From NCBI GenBank assembly GCA_018814885.1, contig JAHIYU010000040.1:1-53649 (forward strand): a stretch of 53,649 nt of DNA. The letters are read 5' to 3'. Numbering within the stretch: the stretch's first letter is position 1; every line of letters begins with the position of its first letter. Of this stretch, positions 15,714-24,410 are shown one piece after another. Source of the DNA: a bacterium (GTDB lineage: Bacteria > Krumholzibacteriota > Krumholzibacteriia > LZORAL124-64-63). The notes under the pieces were generated by a model. That model had not been told where the DNA came from, ran no database searches, and saw only the letters and a list, made by a program, of their open reading frames with translations. Made by a program: the position numbers and the translations under genes.

Positions 15714-17614
15714 AGCCCCCCGAGGCCAAGATGGTATCGGAGAGTTTCGTTCGGGTCATCCGCCAGCGACTGGCCGAGGGCAAGCAGGTGCGTCGGTCCC
15801 TGCCGGTGTGGGGCCGGTTGGCGGTGGACCGACCCTTGCCTTTCCTCTGCGTGTACCGGCGCCCGGGTCGGACCCGGGATCGCGCCACCTGCCGGCTCGT
15901 CACCAGCGAGGCGTCGTACCTGATCTGCTCCGCCGAGCGGAGGCAGCGAGAGGGAGTCGGCCGACTCGTGTCCGCGGTGGCCGAAACCCTGGCCGAGGAG
16001 TTCGGGAGCTTCATGATCCTGGAACTCTGGGCCGGGAACCGTCCCGAAGGGTCCGAGGCGGTCACGACGGGTTCGCTGCACCCCGCCTTCAGGATCCTGG
16101 CGCCGCGGGAGAACGGGCACGAGGCGTTGACGGACGGTTTCGAGGAGGCCCTCCGGCGCATCAAGCTCGGCCGTCGGAGAGCGACGGCCGCCATCGTCGA
16201 GAGCGCGCGGCGGTGGCCGCGCGGGCTGCCGCCCGTCATGCCGATCGACGAGACCGCGCGGCTCGGCTGTGTGGTGTACGGCCTCGAGGTCGCGCCCGTG
16301 TACCTCGACCCGGAGAACGGCGACACCTATCCCCGGGTGCTGAACGAGCTGCGCCGCAAGCTGTCGATCGCCCTCCGGCGGTTCTTCTACGAGTTCGCCA
16401 GGTCGTCCACCACGGCGGATCCGGCGCACTTCCATGTCCTCGGTCGGAGGGCCGTGGTCAACGCCGTCTGGGAAGCGGACGAAATGCTCGCAGAGACCTC
16501 GGAGGCGTTCGAATTGCTCCTCCAGTTGACGCCCGTCAACGGCGAGCAGGCCTGGCACCAGTTCGAGCGGAGCCGATTCCAGCGCATGCCCGCCTTCCAC
16601 TATCGCCCGCAGCTCGCCGATCCCGTCGCTCTCAAGCGCCGTCTCTTCGCGGCGCCCGTCGAGCGGATCGAGGATCCGGCCCTGGCGCTCGTCTTCCGCC
16701 AGCGGCTGGTCGAGATCGACCGCCAGATCACCATGCTCCAGGAGCGCAACACCAGCCGCTTCCTTCACGAGAGCATCCAGCTCTTCGGCGGCGTCGACGA
16801 CGACCTCCACACGCTCGCGGTCGAGCTGCTCGAGTGCATTCCCCCGCGCAGCCGCGAAGGGCCCGGCGCCGGTCATGTCGACGCCGCGGACTTCGCGCAG
16901 CGCGCTCGCGAGGAGATCGCCTACCTGCGGTCGCAATGGCCGGAGGTGACGGCCGAGGTCGAAGTGCGCCCCGACGTCGCCGGTCTGCTCGTCTCGCGCG
17001 GCAACCTCCTGGTGAGCTCGCAATCCCGCATACCGGCTTCGCGGGTCGAGGCGCTGGTCCAGCACGAGGTCGGGACCCACGTGCTCACCTATCACAACGG
17101 GAAAGCGCAGAGGCTGCGTCTCCTTTCCGCCGGGTTCGCCGGCTACGACGCCCTCCAGGAGGGCCTGGCGGTACTGGCCGAGTATCTGGCCGGCGGCCTC
17201 AGCCGGCCCCGGCTGCGCCTGCTGGCGGGAAGGGTCGTGGCGGCGCGGTGTCTACTCGAAGGCGCCTCCTTCCTCGACACGTTCCGCGTGCTACGGCGGA
17301 CACACGGTTTCCCGAACCGGACAGCGTTCACGGTGACCATGCGCACCTATCGCAGCGGCGGCCTGACGAAGGATTCCGTGTATTTGCTCGGCTTGCGGCA
17401 GATTCTCGATTATGTTGGCGGGGGGGGCGAACTGGCCCCCCTGTTCGTCGGCAAGATAGCGATAGAGCACATACCGATCGTCCGCGAACTGACATGGCGC
17501 AACGTGCTGGTGCCGCCGCCGTTGGTACCGCGCTACATGCATCAGCCCGATTCGCTGGCGCGTCTCGCACGCCTGCATCGAGGCGTAAGAGTCGTGGACC
17601 TATTGAAGGGATGA
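15710..17614 (+). CDS. QEGLA-motif metallopeptidase-like protein (DUF1704 / TIGR02421)
   Basis: A 634-residue protein with the DUF1704 core. It contains a zinc motif HEVGTH (H452, E453, H457), the AGFAGYDALQEGLAVLAEY block that names the family, and a C-terminal RTYRSGGLTKDSVYL region. The bacterial family is annotated as flavohemoglobin expression-modulating QEGLA proteins; the related vertebrate MATCAP protein is a zinc tyrosine carboxypeptidase of tubulin with the same HExxxH arrangement. The N-terminal 250 residues are variable. The GTG at 15710 overlaps the preceding stop as GTGA; an ATG at 15731 with GAGG before it is a reasonable alternative. It ends four bases before the ATP-grasp gene. 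Peptidase activity is inferred. Confidence 0.9.
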   Translation: MKPPEAKMVSESFVRVIRQRLAEGKQVRRSLPVWGRLAVDRPLPFLCVYRRPGRTRDRATCRLVTSEASYLICSAERRQREGVGRLVSAVAETLAEEFGSFMILELWAGNRPEGSEAVTTGSLHPAFRILAPRENGHEALTDGFEEALRRIKLGRRRATAAIVESARRWPRGLPPVMPIDETARLGCVVYGLEVAPVYLDPENGDTYPRVLNELRRKLSIALRRFFYEFARSSTTADPAHFHVLGRRAVVNAVWEADEMLAETSEAFELLLQLTPVNGEQAWHQFERSRFQRMPAFHYRPQLADPVALKRRLFAAPVERIEDPALALVFRQRLVEIDRQITMLQERNTSRFLHESIQLFGGVDDDLHTLAVELLECIPPRSREGPGAGHVDAADFAQRAREEIAYLRSQWPEVTAEVEVRPDVAGLLVSRGNLLVSSQSRIPASRVEALVQHEVGTHVLTYHNGKAQRLRLLSAGFAGYDALQEGLAVLAEYLAGGLSRPRLRLLAGRVVAARCLLEGASFLDTFRVLRRTHGFPNRTAFTVTMRTYRSGGLTKDSVYLLGLRQILDYVGGGGELAPLFVGKIAIEHIPIVRELTWRNVLVPPPLVPRYMHQPDSLARLARLHRGVRVVDLLKG

Positions 17615-17618
17615 GGAT

Positions 17619-18662
17619 ATGAAAATCGGGTTCCTGGTCAACGACGTGAATACCGAAAAGGTCGGATTCACGACCGTGCGTCTCGCCTGCGAGGCGGTCA
17701 ACCTGGGTCACGAGGTGTTCTACTTCGGGGTCGGCGATCTCGCCTACGATTCCGACGAATGCGTCCGGGCCCGGGTCCGCACCTTTCCCGGGAAAAAGTA
17801 CGGCACGCATACCAGTTTCTTCAAGGATCTCCACGGCGGCAAGGGTCTCAACGAGCGCATCACCGTCGATGATCTCGACGTCCTGATGCTGCGCAACGTG
17901 CCGTCGGACGATATCATCAGCCGGTCGTGGGCGGCCACCGTCGCGACCGAATTCGGCCGTCTCGCCATGCGGCGCGGCGTCATCGTGGTCAACGATCCCA
18001 ACGGCCTGTCCAAGGCGGGGTCGAAGATGTATCTGCAGCTCTTCCCGGAGGAGGTCCGGCCGCGCACGCTGATCACACGGGACAACAGCGAGATCAAGGC
18101 GTTCGCCAAGGAGATGGGGACGATCGTTCTCAAGCCGCTGCAGGGGTCCGGGGGCGCCAGCGTTTTCCTGGTGCGGCCGGACGACATACCGAACCTCAAC
18201 CAGATGATCGATGCCGTCAGCCGGGACGGCTTCGTGATCGCCCAGGAGTACCTGCCGGCGGCGGCGAAGGGCGACGTCCGCCTGTTCATGATGAACGGCC
18301 GGCCGTTCAGGGTGAAGGGGAAGTATGCGGCCTTCAGACGGGTGCGAACCGGCGGCGACATGCGCTCGAACATCCACGCCGGCGGCAAGCTGGCGGCGGC
18401 CACGATCACCGACGAGGTCCTGCGCATCGCCGAGATCGTGCGCCCGAAGCTGGTCCAGGACGGGATGTTCCTGACCGGCCTCGATGTCGTCGGCGACAAG
18501 CTGATGGAGATCAACGTCTTCAGCCCGGGCGGTCTCGGCAGCGCGCAGAAGTTCACGAAGGTGAACTTCTGTCGTTACGTCATCGAGGCGCTGCAGCGCA
18601 AGGTCGACTACATGGAGTTCTACGGGCGCAACTTCGACAACGATGAGATGTCGACACTCTGA
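17619..18662 (+). CDS. GshB-like ATP-grasp ligase
   Basis: A 347-residue ATP-grasp enzyme resembling glutathione synthetase. It starts MKIGFLVNDVN, has the ATP-binding strand TIVLKPLQGSGG with a Gly-rich loop, an acidic QEYLPAAAKGDVR segment, and the metal-binding MEINVFSPGGL near the end, matching the Glu/Asn magnesium site of the family. It would join a carboxylate to an amine through an acylphosphate. No gamma-glutamylcysteine synthetase is present, so ordinary glutathione synthesis is unsupported. GGATGAGGAT precedes the ATG and only four bases separate it from the QEGLA gene. The trio probably forms one pathway. Confidence 0.88.
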   Translation: MKIGFLVNDVNTEKVGFTTVRLACEAVNLGHEVFYFGVGDLAYDSDECVRARVRTFPGKKYGTHTSFFKDLHGGKGLNERITVDDLDVLMLRNVPSDDIISRSWAATVATEFGRLAMRRGVIVVNDPNGLSKAGSKMYLQLFPEEVRPRTLITRDNSEIKAFAKEMGTIVLKPLQGSGGASVFLVRPDDIPNLNQMIDAVSRDGFVIAQEYLPAAAKGDVRLFMMNGRPFRVKGKYAAFRRVRTGGDMRSNIHAGGKLAAATITDEVLRIAEIVRPKLVQDGMFLTGLDVVGDKLMEINVFSPGGLGSAQKFTKVNFCRYVIEALQRKVDYMEFYGRNFDNDEMSTL

Positions 18663-18764
18663 GCGGCGCCGGCATGCGCAGGTCAGACATCTTGCGTAGC
18701 CGGATGACTCGCTCCCCTGTCCGGTAGACACCGGGACACGCCGGCTGCCTCGGGGTCCTGGTGA

Positions 18765-18790
18765 GTCCTACCTCACGAACCCATCATCCA
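18765..18790. repeat. 26-bp near-repeat at the 3' end of the symporter gene (copy B)
   Basis: Partner of 14551-14576, 23 of 26 bases identical. It spans the last seven codons of the symporter gene, its stop and three further bases. Confidence 0.55.
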
Positions 18791-20675
18791 CATCATCTCG
18801 CCCCATCATCCTCAGCCGCCGCAGCATGTCGCGCACGTCGCGGATCCCGCCGATGCCCATCCACACGGTGACGAACACCGCCAGGCCGGCCTGGATCATC
18901 ACGTAGACTCTCCAGAAGCCCTCCCACCACGCGTCGTCGACCGGGTTGGCCAGGTTGTGGACCGTGCCGATCACGAAGAAGGCGAACCAGCCCAGGGTCC
19001 AGACGTAGGTCGCCAGGTAGATCGTGCGGTCGCCGCGGGAAAACTCCTTGCCCATGCCGAGCATGCGCCAGCCGCGGGCGGGCGCGGGCAACTCGCGCTC
19101 GTGGTCGTCCCGCACCTGCCACTTGCCGCGGTGCAGCAGCCGGTCCAGGTCTGGCGGCTCCTGCCGGCTCAGCAGCGAACCGACCACGTAGGCCAGGAAC
19201 GCCCCGCCCATGCTGATGGCCGTCATCACCTGCCCGTTGATCGGGAAGTCGTCGGTGACCTGCTGCAGCACGATGCCCGACACGGCGATGCCAGAACCGA
19301 TGACCAGCGCCGCCCAGGCGCCCGCCGCCGTCCCGCGCCGCCAATAGAGTCCGCCGATGATCACCGCGCCCGCGCCGCCGGTGAAGATCGCGCCAGTGAT
19401 GGCGAAGAACATGAAGATGTAGTCGGTCTGGGTGAAAAGCAGCGAGAACAGGAGGATGAACGCCGCCACGCCCGCGATGGACAGGCGCAGCAGCCGCAGG
19501 TGCAGCCGCGGCGACAGGGGCGTCCGGCGGAAGGGCATCACCACGTCCTGGATGAAGATGCTGCCCCACGAGTGCAGGTACGCCTGGTGGGTGGAGACGA
19601 AGGCCATGAGCATCACGGCGGCGAAGGCGCCCAGCAGGCCCGGCGGCAGCAGTCGCACCAGCACCAGGGGGATGCGCAGCTGGCTGGCGATGGCGTCGGT
19701 CTCGGCGCCGGCCAGCCCGGTCTCGACCGCGGCGCGCAGCCCGGCGAAGTCGACATTGTGCATCACCGTGTAGGCGACGATCGGCACGAACATCAGCGCC
19801 AGGTTCTGGGGGAAGCCGCGCCACATGCTCAGGGCCGAGCCCATCTTGGCCTCGTGGGCGTCGCGGGCCGAGGCGTTGTAGCCCTGGGTGCCCTGCCACG
19901 AGAGCGGTCCGTAGACCACGATCGCCACGCCGATCAGGAAGAACCAGAAGTTGAAATCCTCCACGTGGCCGGTCTTGAAGGGGTTGATGAGGCTGGCGTC
20001 CTGGGGCGCCGCGCCCAGCGACGCGTAGATCTGGTCCCACGACACCTGCGTCATCAGATACAGCACCAGCCACAGAAAGACCGCGTTCACGAAAAGACCC
20101 TGGAGGAAGTTGGTGATGATCACCACCACCTGGCCGCCCACGTAGACGAAGAAGAGCGACAGGCCGACCAGCAGCGCCATCGTCACAGCGTAGGTGGGCA
20201 GGCCGAACACCGTGTCGGGCAGGCCGCAGTAGTGGATGAAGAAGCGCGCGCCCACCGACGGGAAGATGCCGAAGTTGATGATGCCGCTGATCCAGGCCAG
20301 CAGCCCCGCGAAGATGCGGAAGCGGCGCGAGTAGCGCCGCTCGAAGAACTCGGCCAGGGTCAGGCAGCGCGTCTCGCGGAAGCGGTACACCACCCAGCCC
20401 GACACCGCGATCACCATCACCACCACACTCATGGTCAGGCCCCACCACGACATGGAGAAGCCCGCCACGTAGTTCATCTCGAGGTTGGCGACGATGGTGA
20501 TGGCACCCAGGCCGGCCAGGCCCGTCGAGACCGTCAGCACGTAGCGCCCGGCCGTGCGTCCTGCGGCCAGGAAGTCGGCCACGCCGCGCATGGTGCCGCG
20601 GCTGAACCACAGGCCGGAGAGCATCACCGCCAGGGCGGCGACGACGAAGCACCAGTCGAGGAGGGTCATGGTCAT
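18768..20675 (-). CDS. sodium:solute symporter family transporter
   Basis: A 635-residue polytopic membrane protein, hydrophobic almost throughout with about 13-14 predicted segments, characteristic of the SSS family. Typical stretches are the N-terminal DFLAAGRTAGRYV with STGLAGLGAITI, GGLYWRRGTAAGAWAAL late in the protein, and a soluble loop before the last two segments. It would import a small solute, perhaps a sugar, with sodium. The start at 20675 overlaps the stop of the upstream CBM9-like gene (ATGA). Its last codons are echoed at 14551-14576. Substrate unknown; the CBM9-like partner and nearby glycan genes suggest a carbohydrate. Confidence 0.92.
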   Translation of the reverse strand: MTMTLLDWCFVVAALAVMLSGLWFSRGTMRGVADFLAAGRTAGRYVLTVSTGLAGLGAITIVANLEMNYVAGFSMSWWGLTMSVVVMVIAVSGWVVYRFRETRCLTLAEFFERRYSRRFRIFAGLLAWISGIINFGIFPSVGARFFIHYCGLPDTVFGLPTYAVTMALLVGLSLFFVYVGGQVVVIITNFLQGLFVNAVFLWLVLYLMTQVSWDQIYASLGAAPQDASLINPFKTGHVEDFNFWFFLIGVAIVVYGPLSWQGTQGYNASARDAHEAKMGSALSMWRGFPQNLALMFVPIVAYTVMHNVDFAGLRAAVETGLAGAETDAIASQLRIPLVLVRLLPPGLLGAFAAVMLMAFVSTHQAYLHSWGSIFIQDVVMPFRRTPLSPRLHLRLLRLSIAGVAAFILLFSLLFTQTDYIFMFFAITGAIFTGGAGAVIIGGLYWRRGTAAGAWAALVIGSGIAVSGIVLQQVTDDFPINGQVMTAISMGGAFLAYVVGSLLSRQEPPDLDRLLHRGKWQVRDDHERELPAPARGWRMLGMGKEFSRGDRTIYLATYVWTLGWFAFFVIGTVHNLANPVDDAWWEGFWRVYVMIQAGLAVFVTVWMGIGGIRDVRDMLRRLRMMGRDDVDDGFVR

Positions 20676-21772
20676 CGGGGACGCTCCGCGTCGTCGGTCC
20701 ACCACAGCCTGCCGGTCTGGTCGATCGCGAGGGCGCCGCGGCCGGTCACGCGTGTCGTGGCCGAGAACGAATCGGCCGCGGCGGATATGTGCGGCGGCCA
20801 CGCGAACCAGCTCGTATCCAGCGCGACGCGGTCCAGATCCAGCTTCAGGCGGAAGGGCGTGAACGCACCCTTTGCGGCGTGATGGTCGCGCTGGGCGTAG
20901 TAGACCTGCCGCAGCGCCCAGCCGGCGCGTTCGACGCGGTCGGGCACCACGCGTTCGGAGTCCGCGGCGATGCTCAGGTCCTCGAACTCCATGATGCCCC
21001 ACATTTCGGGATAGTGCATGTCGATCAGACCCTGGGGCGACCACACCCAGTTGTCCTCGGGCAGGTCCAGCTTGCGGTAGCCGTCGGGTCCGGCCTCGAC
21101 CGCCCACTGCACCCGCGAGAAGTTCAGGCGCCAGCGGTCGCCGTCCCTCGGGGGACACGGGACGCCGGCCCGCTCGGCCAGCGCGGCCCAGGGAATGGCG
21201 ATCTCCACGGTCCAACCGGCATCCAGGTCGCCGGGACGGTTCAGGGTGCCCCGGACCGCGACGGCCGTGCACAGGCCGGCGATGTCCCAAGCGTGCACCG
21301 CCGGGCCGCCGTCGCGGTAGGGCCGCTCCAGGAAGAGGTCCCAGACGGTGTTCAGGGCGTTGATCTCCAGCTCGAAGTAGTCGTGGGTGTCGCCGTCGGG
21401 GTCGATGAAGACCTCGAAGTCGTTGTCGTGGTAGATGATCGCGTCGTGCTCGACGAGCGTGGCCCAGACGTGGGGCTCCTGCAGCTCGGCGCCGATGTAC
21501 AGCGCCTCGTCGTCCCACAGCATGCGGAAGCGTGTACCCAGGTGTGGGGCGGGACACAGATCGCCCTGGATGTCCACGAACGGTTCCGACCAGCGGTCGT
21601 TCCAGGCCAGCTCGTCCATCACGCCGTCGATGCGCACCTCGAGGTTGGTGCGCAGGCAGAGGTAGCCGCGCGGCGCGAAGGCGATCTGCGGGCGCGGCAG
21701 GGGAGCGGCGGCGGCGAGGCCGGTCGTGCAGATGACGAGGACTAGGGCGAGCAACGGGGCGGCGAGACGCAT
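20672..21772 (-). CDS. secreted CBM9-like carbohydrate-binding protein
   Basis: A 366-residue exported protein: signal peptide MRLAAPLLALVLVICTTG ending around AAA, then a CBM9-like beta-sandwich with the recognisable order VRIDGVMDELAWNDRW, TRFRMLWDDEALYIGAELQEP, DNDFEVFIDPDGD, YFELEINALNT and WTVEIAIPWAAL. Stand-alone proteins of this kind bind or sense sugars outside the cell. The start at 21772 is preferred because AAAGGAT lies six bases before it and it begins at the signal peptide. The four-base ATGA overlap with the symporter indicates one operon and a shared substrate. Confidence 0.85.
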   Translation of the reverse strand: MRLAAPLLALVLVICTTGLAAAAPLPRPQIAFAPRGYLCLRTNLEVRIDGVMDELAWNDRWSEPFVDIQGDLCPAPHLGTRFRMLWDDEALYIGAELQEPHVWATLVEHDAIIYHDNDFEVFIDPDGDTHDYFELEINALNTVWDLFLERPYRDGGPAVHAWDIAGLCTAVAVRGTLNRPGDLDAGWTVEIAIPWAALAERAGVPCPPRDGDRWRLNFSRVQWAVEAGPDGYRKLDLPEDNWVWSPQGLIDMHYPEMWGIMEFEDLSIAADSERVVPDRVERAGWALRQVYYAQRDHHAAKGAFTPFRLKLDLDRVALDTSWFAWPPHISAAADSFSATTRVTGRGALAIDQTGRLWWTDDAERPR

Positions 21773-21821
21773 GTCGATCCTTTCCGTCCGGAGTGCTCCG
21801 GCAGGACTGGGTGTCTCGGGC

Positions 21822-21850
21822 ATGATATCTGTGATAGGATCCGTCACCAA
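21822..21850 (-). promoter_or_regulatory. candidate promoter of the CBM9-symporter operon
   Basis: On the minus strand a TATCAT -10 (21822-21827) lies 17 bases after TTGGTG (21845-21850), about 50 bases upstream of the start codon at 21772. The -10 matches consensus at five of six positions; the -35 is weak. It lies in the 143-base divergent region shared with the plus-strand glycosyltransferase. Confidence 0.4.
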
Positions 21851-21915
21851 GGAACAAACCGGAACGACAGCGATCCGTTCCTCACCCGACATGCCGACCG
21901 GGAGTTCGCCCGCCG

Positions 21916-23388
21916 TTGACAGCGAAGCGCAGAGCAGACAAGTGCCGTCCATCGAAACCACCGGCACACGGCAGCCGCCGCGGCGACTTCGCCGGCCAGG
22001 CCCTGCTGATCCCGCTCGTGCTGTCCGCGCTGGCCCTGCGCGCCGTCCTGGCCCTGGGGAACCGGTTTCCCAGCGTGGACGGCGTGTTCTACATGGACCA
22101 GGCCCGCCGTTTGCTGACCGGGGGCGAGCTGATCTTCAGCACCTTTCCCCCGGGCTGGCCCCTGCTGTTCACGGGCCCGCTGTTTCTGCTCGGGGTGGAC
22201 GATCCGATCGCCCCCCTGCGCGCGGCCCAGCTCGTCAACGTCGTCCTGGGGACCGCGTTCGGGGGATTGGTCTGGAGTGTCCTGCGTCCCGAGGCCGGCC
22301 GCTGGATCGCGACCGCGGGGGCCGCCGTGGCCCTTTTCCTGCCCCGGCTCATCATGGCCTCCACGGGCGACATGTCCGACGTGACCTACGCCTGCGTCAT
22401 CGCGGTCTGCTGGTTGCTTGACCACAGGGGGGCGTCGCTCGCGACCGGGCTGCTGCTCGGCTACGCCTACCTGATCCGGCCCGAGGCGCTGTTGATCGCC
22501 GCCGGTCTCGCGGTCCTGCATCTCGTCGAGGAGCGCCGCGTTCCCTGGCGCCTGCTGCTGGGCTTCGCCGTCCTGTCGCTGCCGTATGTCCTGTTCATCC
22601 ACGCGGAGACGGGACGGTGGAGCCTGTCCAGCAAGGCCGTCGTCCTGGACAGGACGCTGCGCGAGCATCCGGGCGCGGCATACCAGTCGATGATCCTCGA
22701 CAACCTGCGGCTCCATCTGTTCAACCTCGTCCGTCTGCTGGGCCTGCCGCTCGTCGCGTTGGCCCTGACCGGCGCCGTGACGCGCCCCGGGCGCTGGTTG
22801 CTCTACCTCGTCCCGGGTCTCTTGCCCCCGCTGTTCAGCATCGCCATGGTGCCCCGTTTCTGGCTCCCGATGGTGCCTTTCGTCCTGCTGGGCGCCGTGC
22901 TGGGGGGGCGGTGGTTGCTGAGCCGCCTCTTCGCCCGCCGCCGGAGCCTCGGCGCGGCCGCGCTCGCCGCCCTGGCCGCGACGGGCGTGCTCGTCGCCAG
23001 CCTGGACGACATCCCGGAGATCGGTCGCGTGCATGAAGAATACGCGGGCTTGCGGGACGCCGGGCTCATGCTACGCATGCACGTCGGTCCCGACACGCAG
23101 ATCGCCGCGTACAAACCGTACGCGAGCTTCTGGGCAGGCTGTCGCCATCTCAGGGTCCCAGCCGACATGAAGGCCGGTGATGTCGTCGCCTATTGCAGGG
23201 AAAAGGGAGCGGACTATCTGGTCGTCAACGTCTATATCGCCCTGCATTTTCGTCCGGGGCTGCTCGACCTGCTGGAGTCTCCGCTGCCGGCGGATCTCCG
23301 CTCCGAGGTGACCCTGGTCAAGGTGTTCAAGTATCCGCATCGCGACGGGGACAACACGGCCGTCTATCGCATCGAACCGCGTCCCTGA
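21916..23388 (+). CDS. GT39-like membrane glycosyltransferase
   Basis: A 490-residue protein with about 9-10 hydrophobic segments. The N-terminal part, RFPSVDGVFYMDQARRL followed by FSTFPPGWPL, resembles the first periplasmic loop of ArnT/PMT-like (GT39, GT-C fold) enzymes where an acidic residue is catalytic; a soluble domain of about 120 residues ends the protein. Such enzymes transfer a sugar from a polyprenyl-phosphate donor. The only upstream candidate start is a TTG at 21916 with a distant GGGAG, so the N-terminus is uncertain by some residues. It is followed 41 bases later by the glycosylasparaginase gene on the same strand. Confidence 0.78.
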   Translation: MTAKRRADKCRPSKPPAHGSRRGDFAGQALLIPLVLSALALRAVLALGNRFPSVDGVFYMDQARRLLTGGELIFSTFPPGWPLLFTGPLFLLGVDDPIAPLRAAQLVNVVLGTAFGGLVWSVLRPEAGRWIATAGAAVALFLPRLIMASTGDMSDVTYACVIAVCWLLDHRGASLATGLLLGYAYLIRPEALLIAAGLAVLHLVEERRVPWRLLLGFAVLSLPYVLFIHAETGRWSLSSKAVVLDRTLREHPGAAYQSMILDNLRLHLFNLVRLLGLPLVALALTGAVTRPGRWLLYLVPGLLPPLFSIAMVPRFWLPMVPFVLLGAVLGGRWLLSRLFARRRSLGAAALAALAATGVLVASLDDIPEIGRVHEEYAGLRDAGLMLRMHVGPDTQIAAYKPYASFWAGCRHLRVPADMKAGDVVAYCREKGADYLVVNVYIALHFRPGLLDLLESPLPADLRSEVTLVKVFKYPHRDGDNTAVYRIEPRP

Positions 23389-23429
23389 ATCGTGAAGGCC
23401 CGCGAAACGTCCCGAGCCGGAAGGTCCAC

Positions 23430-24410
23430 ATGATCTCTCGACGCGATTTTCTCAAGACGGCCGCCGCGGGTTCCGCCGTTCTCGGTACCGCGGCCCTGGG
23501 CCTCGAACCGGATCCGTCCGGCGTGGAGCGGCCGCCCGCCGACGGACCGCTCGTGGTCTCCACCTGGGAGTTCGGCGCCGTGGCCAACGAGGCCGCCTGG
23601 ACGAAGCTCCTGGACGGTGCGCCGGCCCTCGACGCCGTGATCGCCGGCGTGGCCGTGGCCGAGGCCGATCCCGCGAACCATTACGTCGGCCTGGGCGGCT
23701 ATCCCGACCGCGACGGCAACGTGACTCTCGACGCCAGCGTCATGGACCACCGCGGCGACGCCGGCGCGGTGGCCGGCCTGCGCGACGTGGTCCACGCGGC
23801 GGCGGTGGCCCGCGCGGTCATGGAGCGCACGCCCCACGTGATGCTGGTCGGGGAGGGGGCGCGACGTTTCGCCCTGGACGAGGGTTTCCCGCGGCAGGAC
23901 CTGCTGACGCCCGAGGCTGAGGCCGCCTGGCGCAAGTGGCTGGACGAGGACGGGACTCACCGACCGCGGATCAACGCCGAATCCCACGACACCATCGGCA
24001 TGCTCGCAATCGACGCGCGCGGCGACCTGTCGGGCGCCTGCACCACCAGCGGCCTGAAGTGGAAGATGCGGGGGCGCGTCGGCGACTCGCCCATCATCGG
24101 CGCCGCGCTGTACGTGGACGACCGGATCGGCGCGGCCTGCGCCACGGGCCTGGGCGAGGCCGTCATCAAGACCTGCGGCTCGTTCCTGGTGGTGGAGAAC
24201 ATGCGGCGTGGGATGGGGCCGCCCGAGGCCTGCCGCGATGCCCTGCAGAGGATCGCCGACACGAATCCCGACGCCGCCGACATCCAGGTGGGGTACATCG
24301 CGATGACCCGCGACGGGCGCGTAGGCGGTTGCGCGCTGCAGGCGGGGTTCAGCTTCGCGGTGCGCGGCGCGGACGGGGGCCGGACGGTCGTCGCACCGAG
24401 CTTTTTCTAG
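23430..24410 (+). CDS. N4-(beta-N-acetylglucosaminyl)-L-asparaginase (glycosylasparaginase), Tat-exported
   Basis: A 326-residue Ntn-hydrolase. It begins with a Tat signal SRRDFLKTAAAG, followed by STWEFG, GGYPDRDG and the autocleavage/nucleophile site SHDTIGMLAID with Thr188, then GACTTSGLKWK and ATGLGEAVIK. The enzyme cleaves the GlcNAc-Asn bond left when N-glycoproteins are degraded. GGAAGG five bases before the ATG fixes the start. It is known from Elizabethkingia alongside PNGase F, and a PNGase F-like gene lies 10 kb away here. The stop codon shares the palindrome CTAG with the stop of the convergent molybdenum hydroxylase gene. Confidence 0.93.
   Translation: MISRRDFLKTAAAGSAVLGTAALGLEPDPSGVERPPADGPLVVSTWEFGAVANEAAWTKLLDGAPALDAVIAGVAVAEADPANHYVGLGGYPDRDGNVTLDASVMDHRGDAGAVAGLRDVVHAAAVARAVMERTPHVMLVGEGARRFALDEGFPRQDLLTPEAEAAWRKWLDEDGTHRPRINAESHDTIGMLAIDARGDLSGACTTSGLKWKMRGRVGDSPIIGAALYVDDRIGAACATGLGEAVIKTCGSFLVVENMRRGMGPPEACRDALQRIADTNPDAADIQVGYIAMTRDGRVGGCALQAGFSFAVRGADGGRTVVAPSFF

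Noticed and set aside
17619..18662. Annotation as true glutathione synthetase
   Set aside because: Only the ATP-grasp fold is supported; no gamma-glutamylcysteine ligase is nearby and the operon context differs.
18663..18767. Terminator between the ATP-grasp and symporter genes
   Set aside because: Only short GCCGGC pairings are visible, with no convincing stem or T run.
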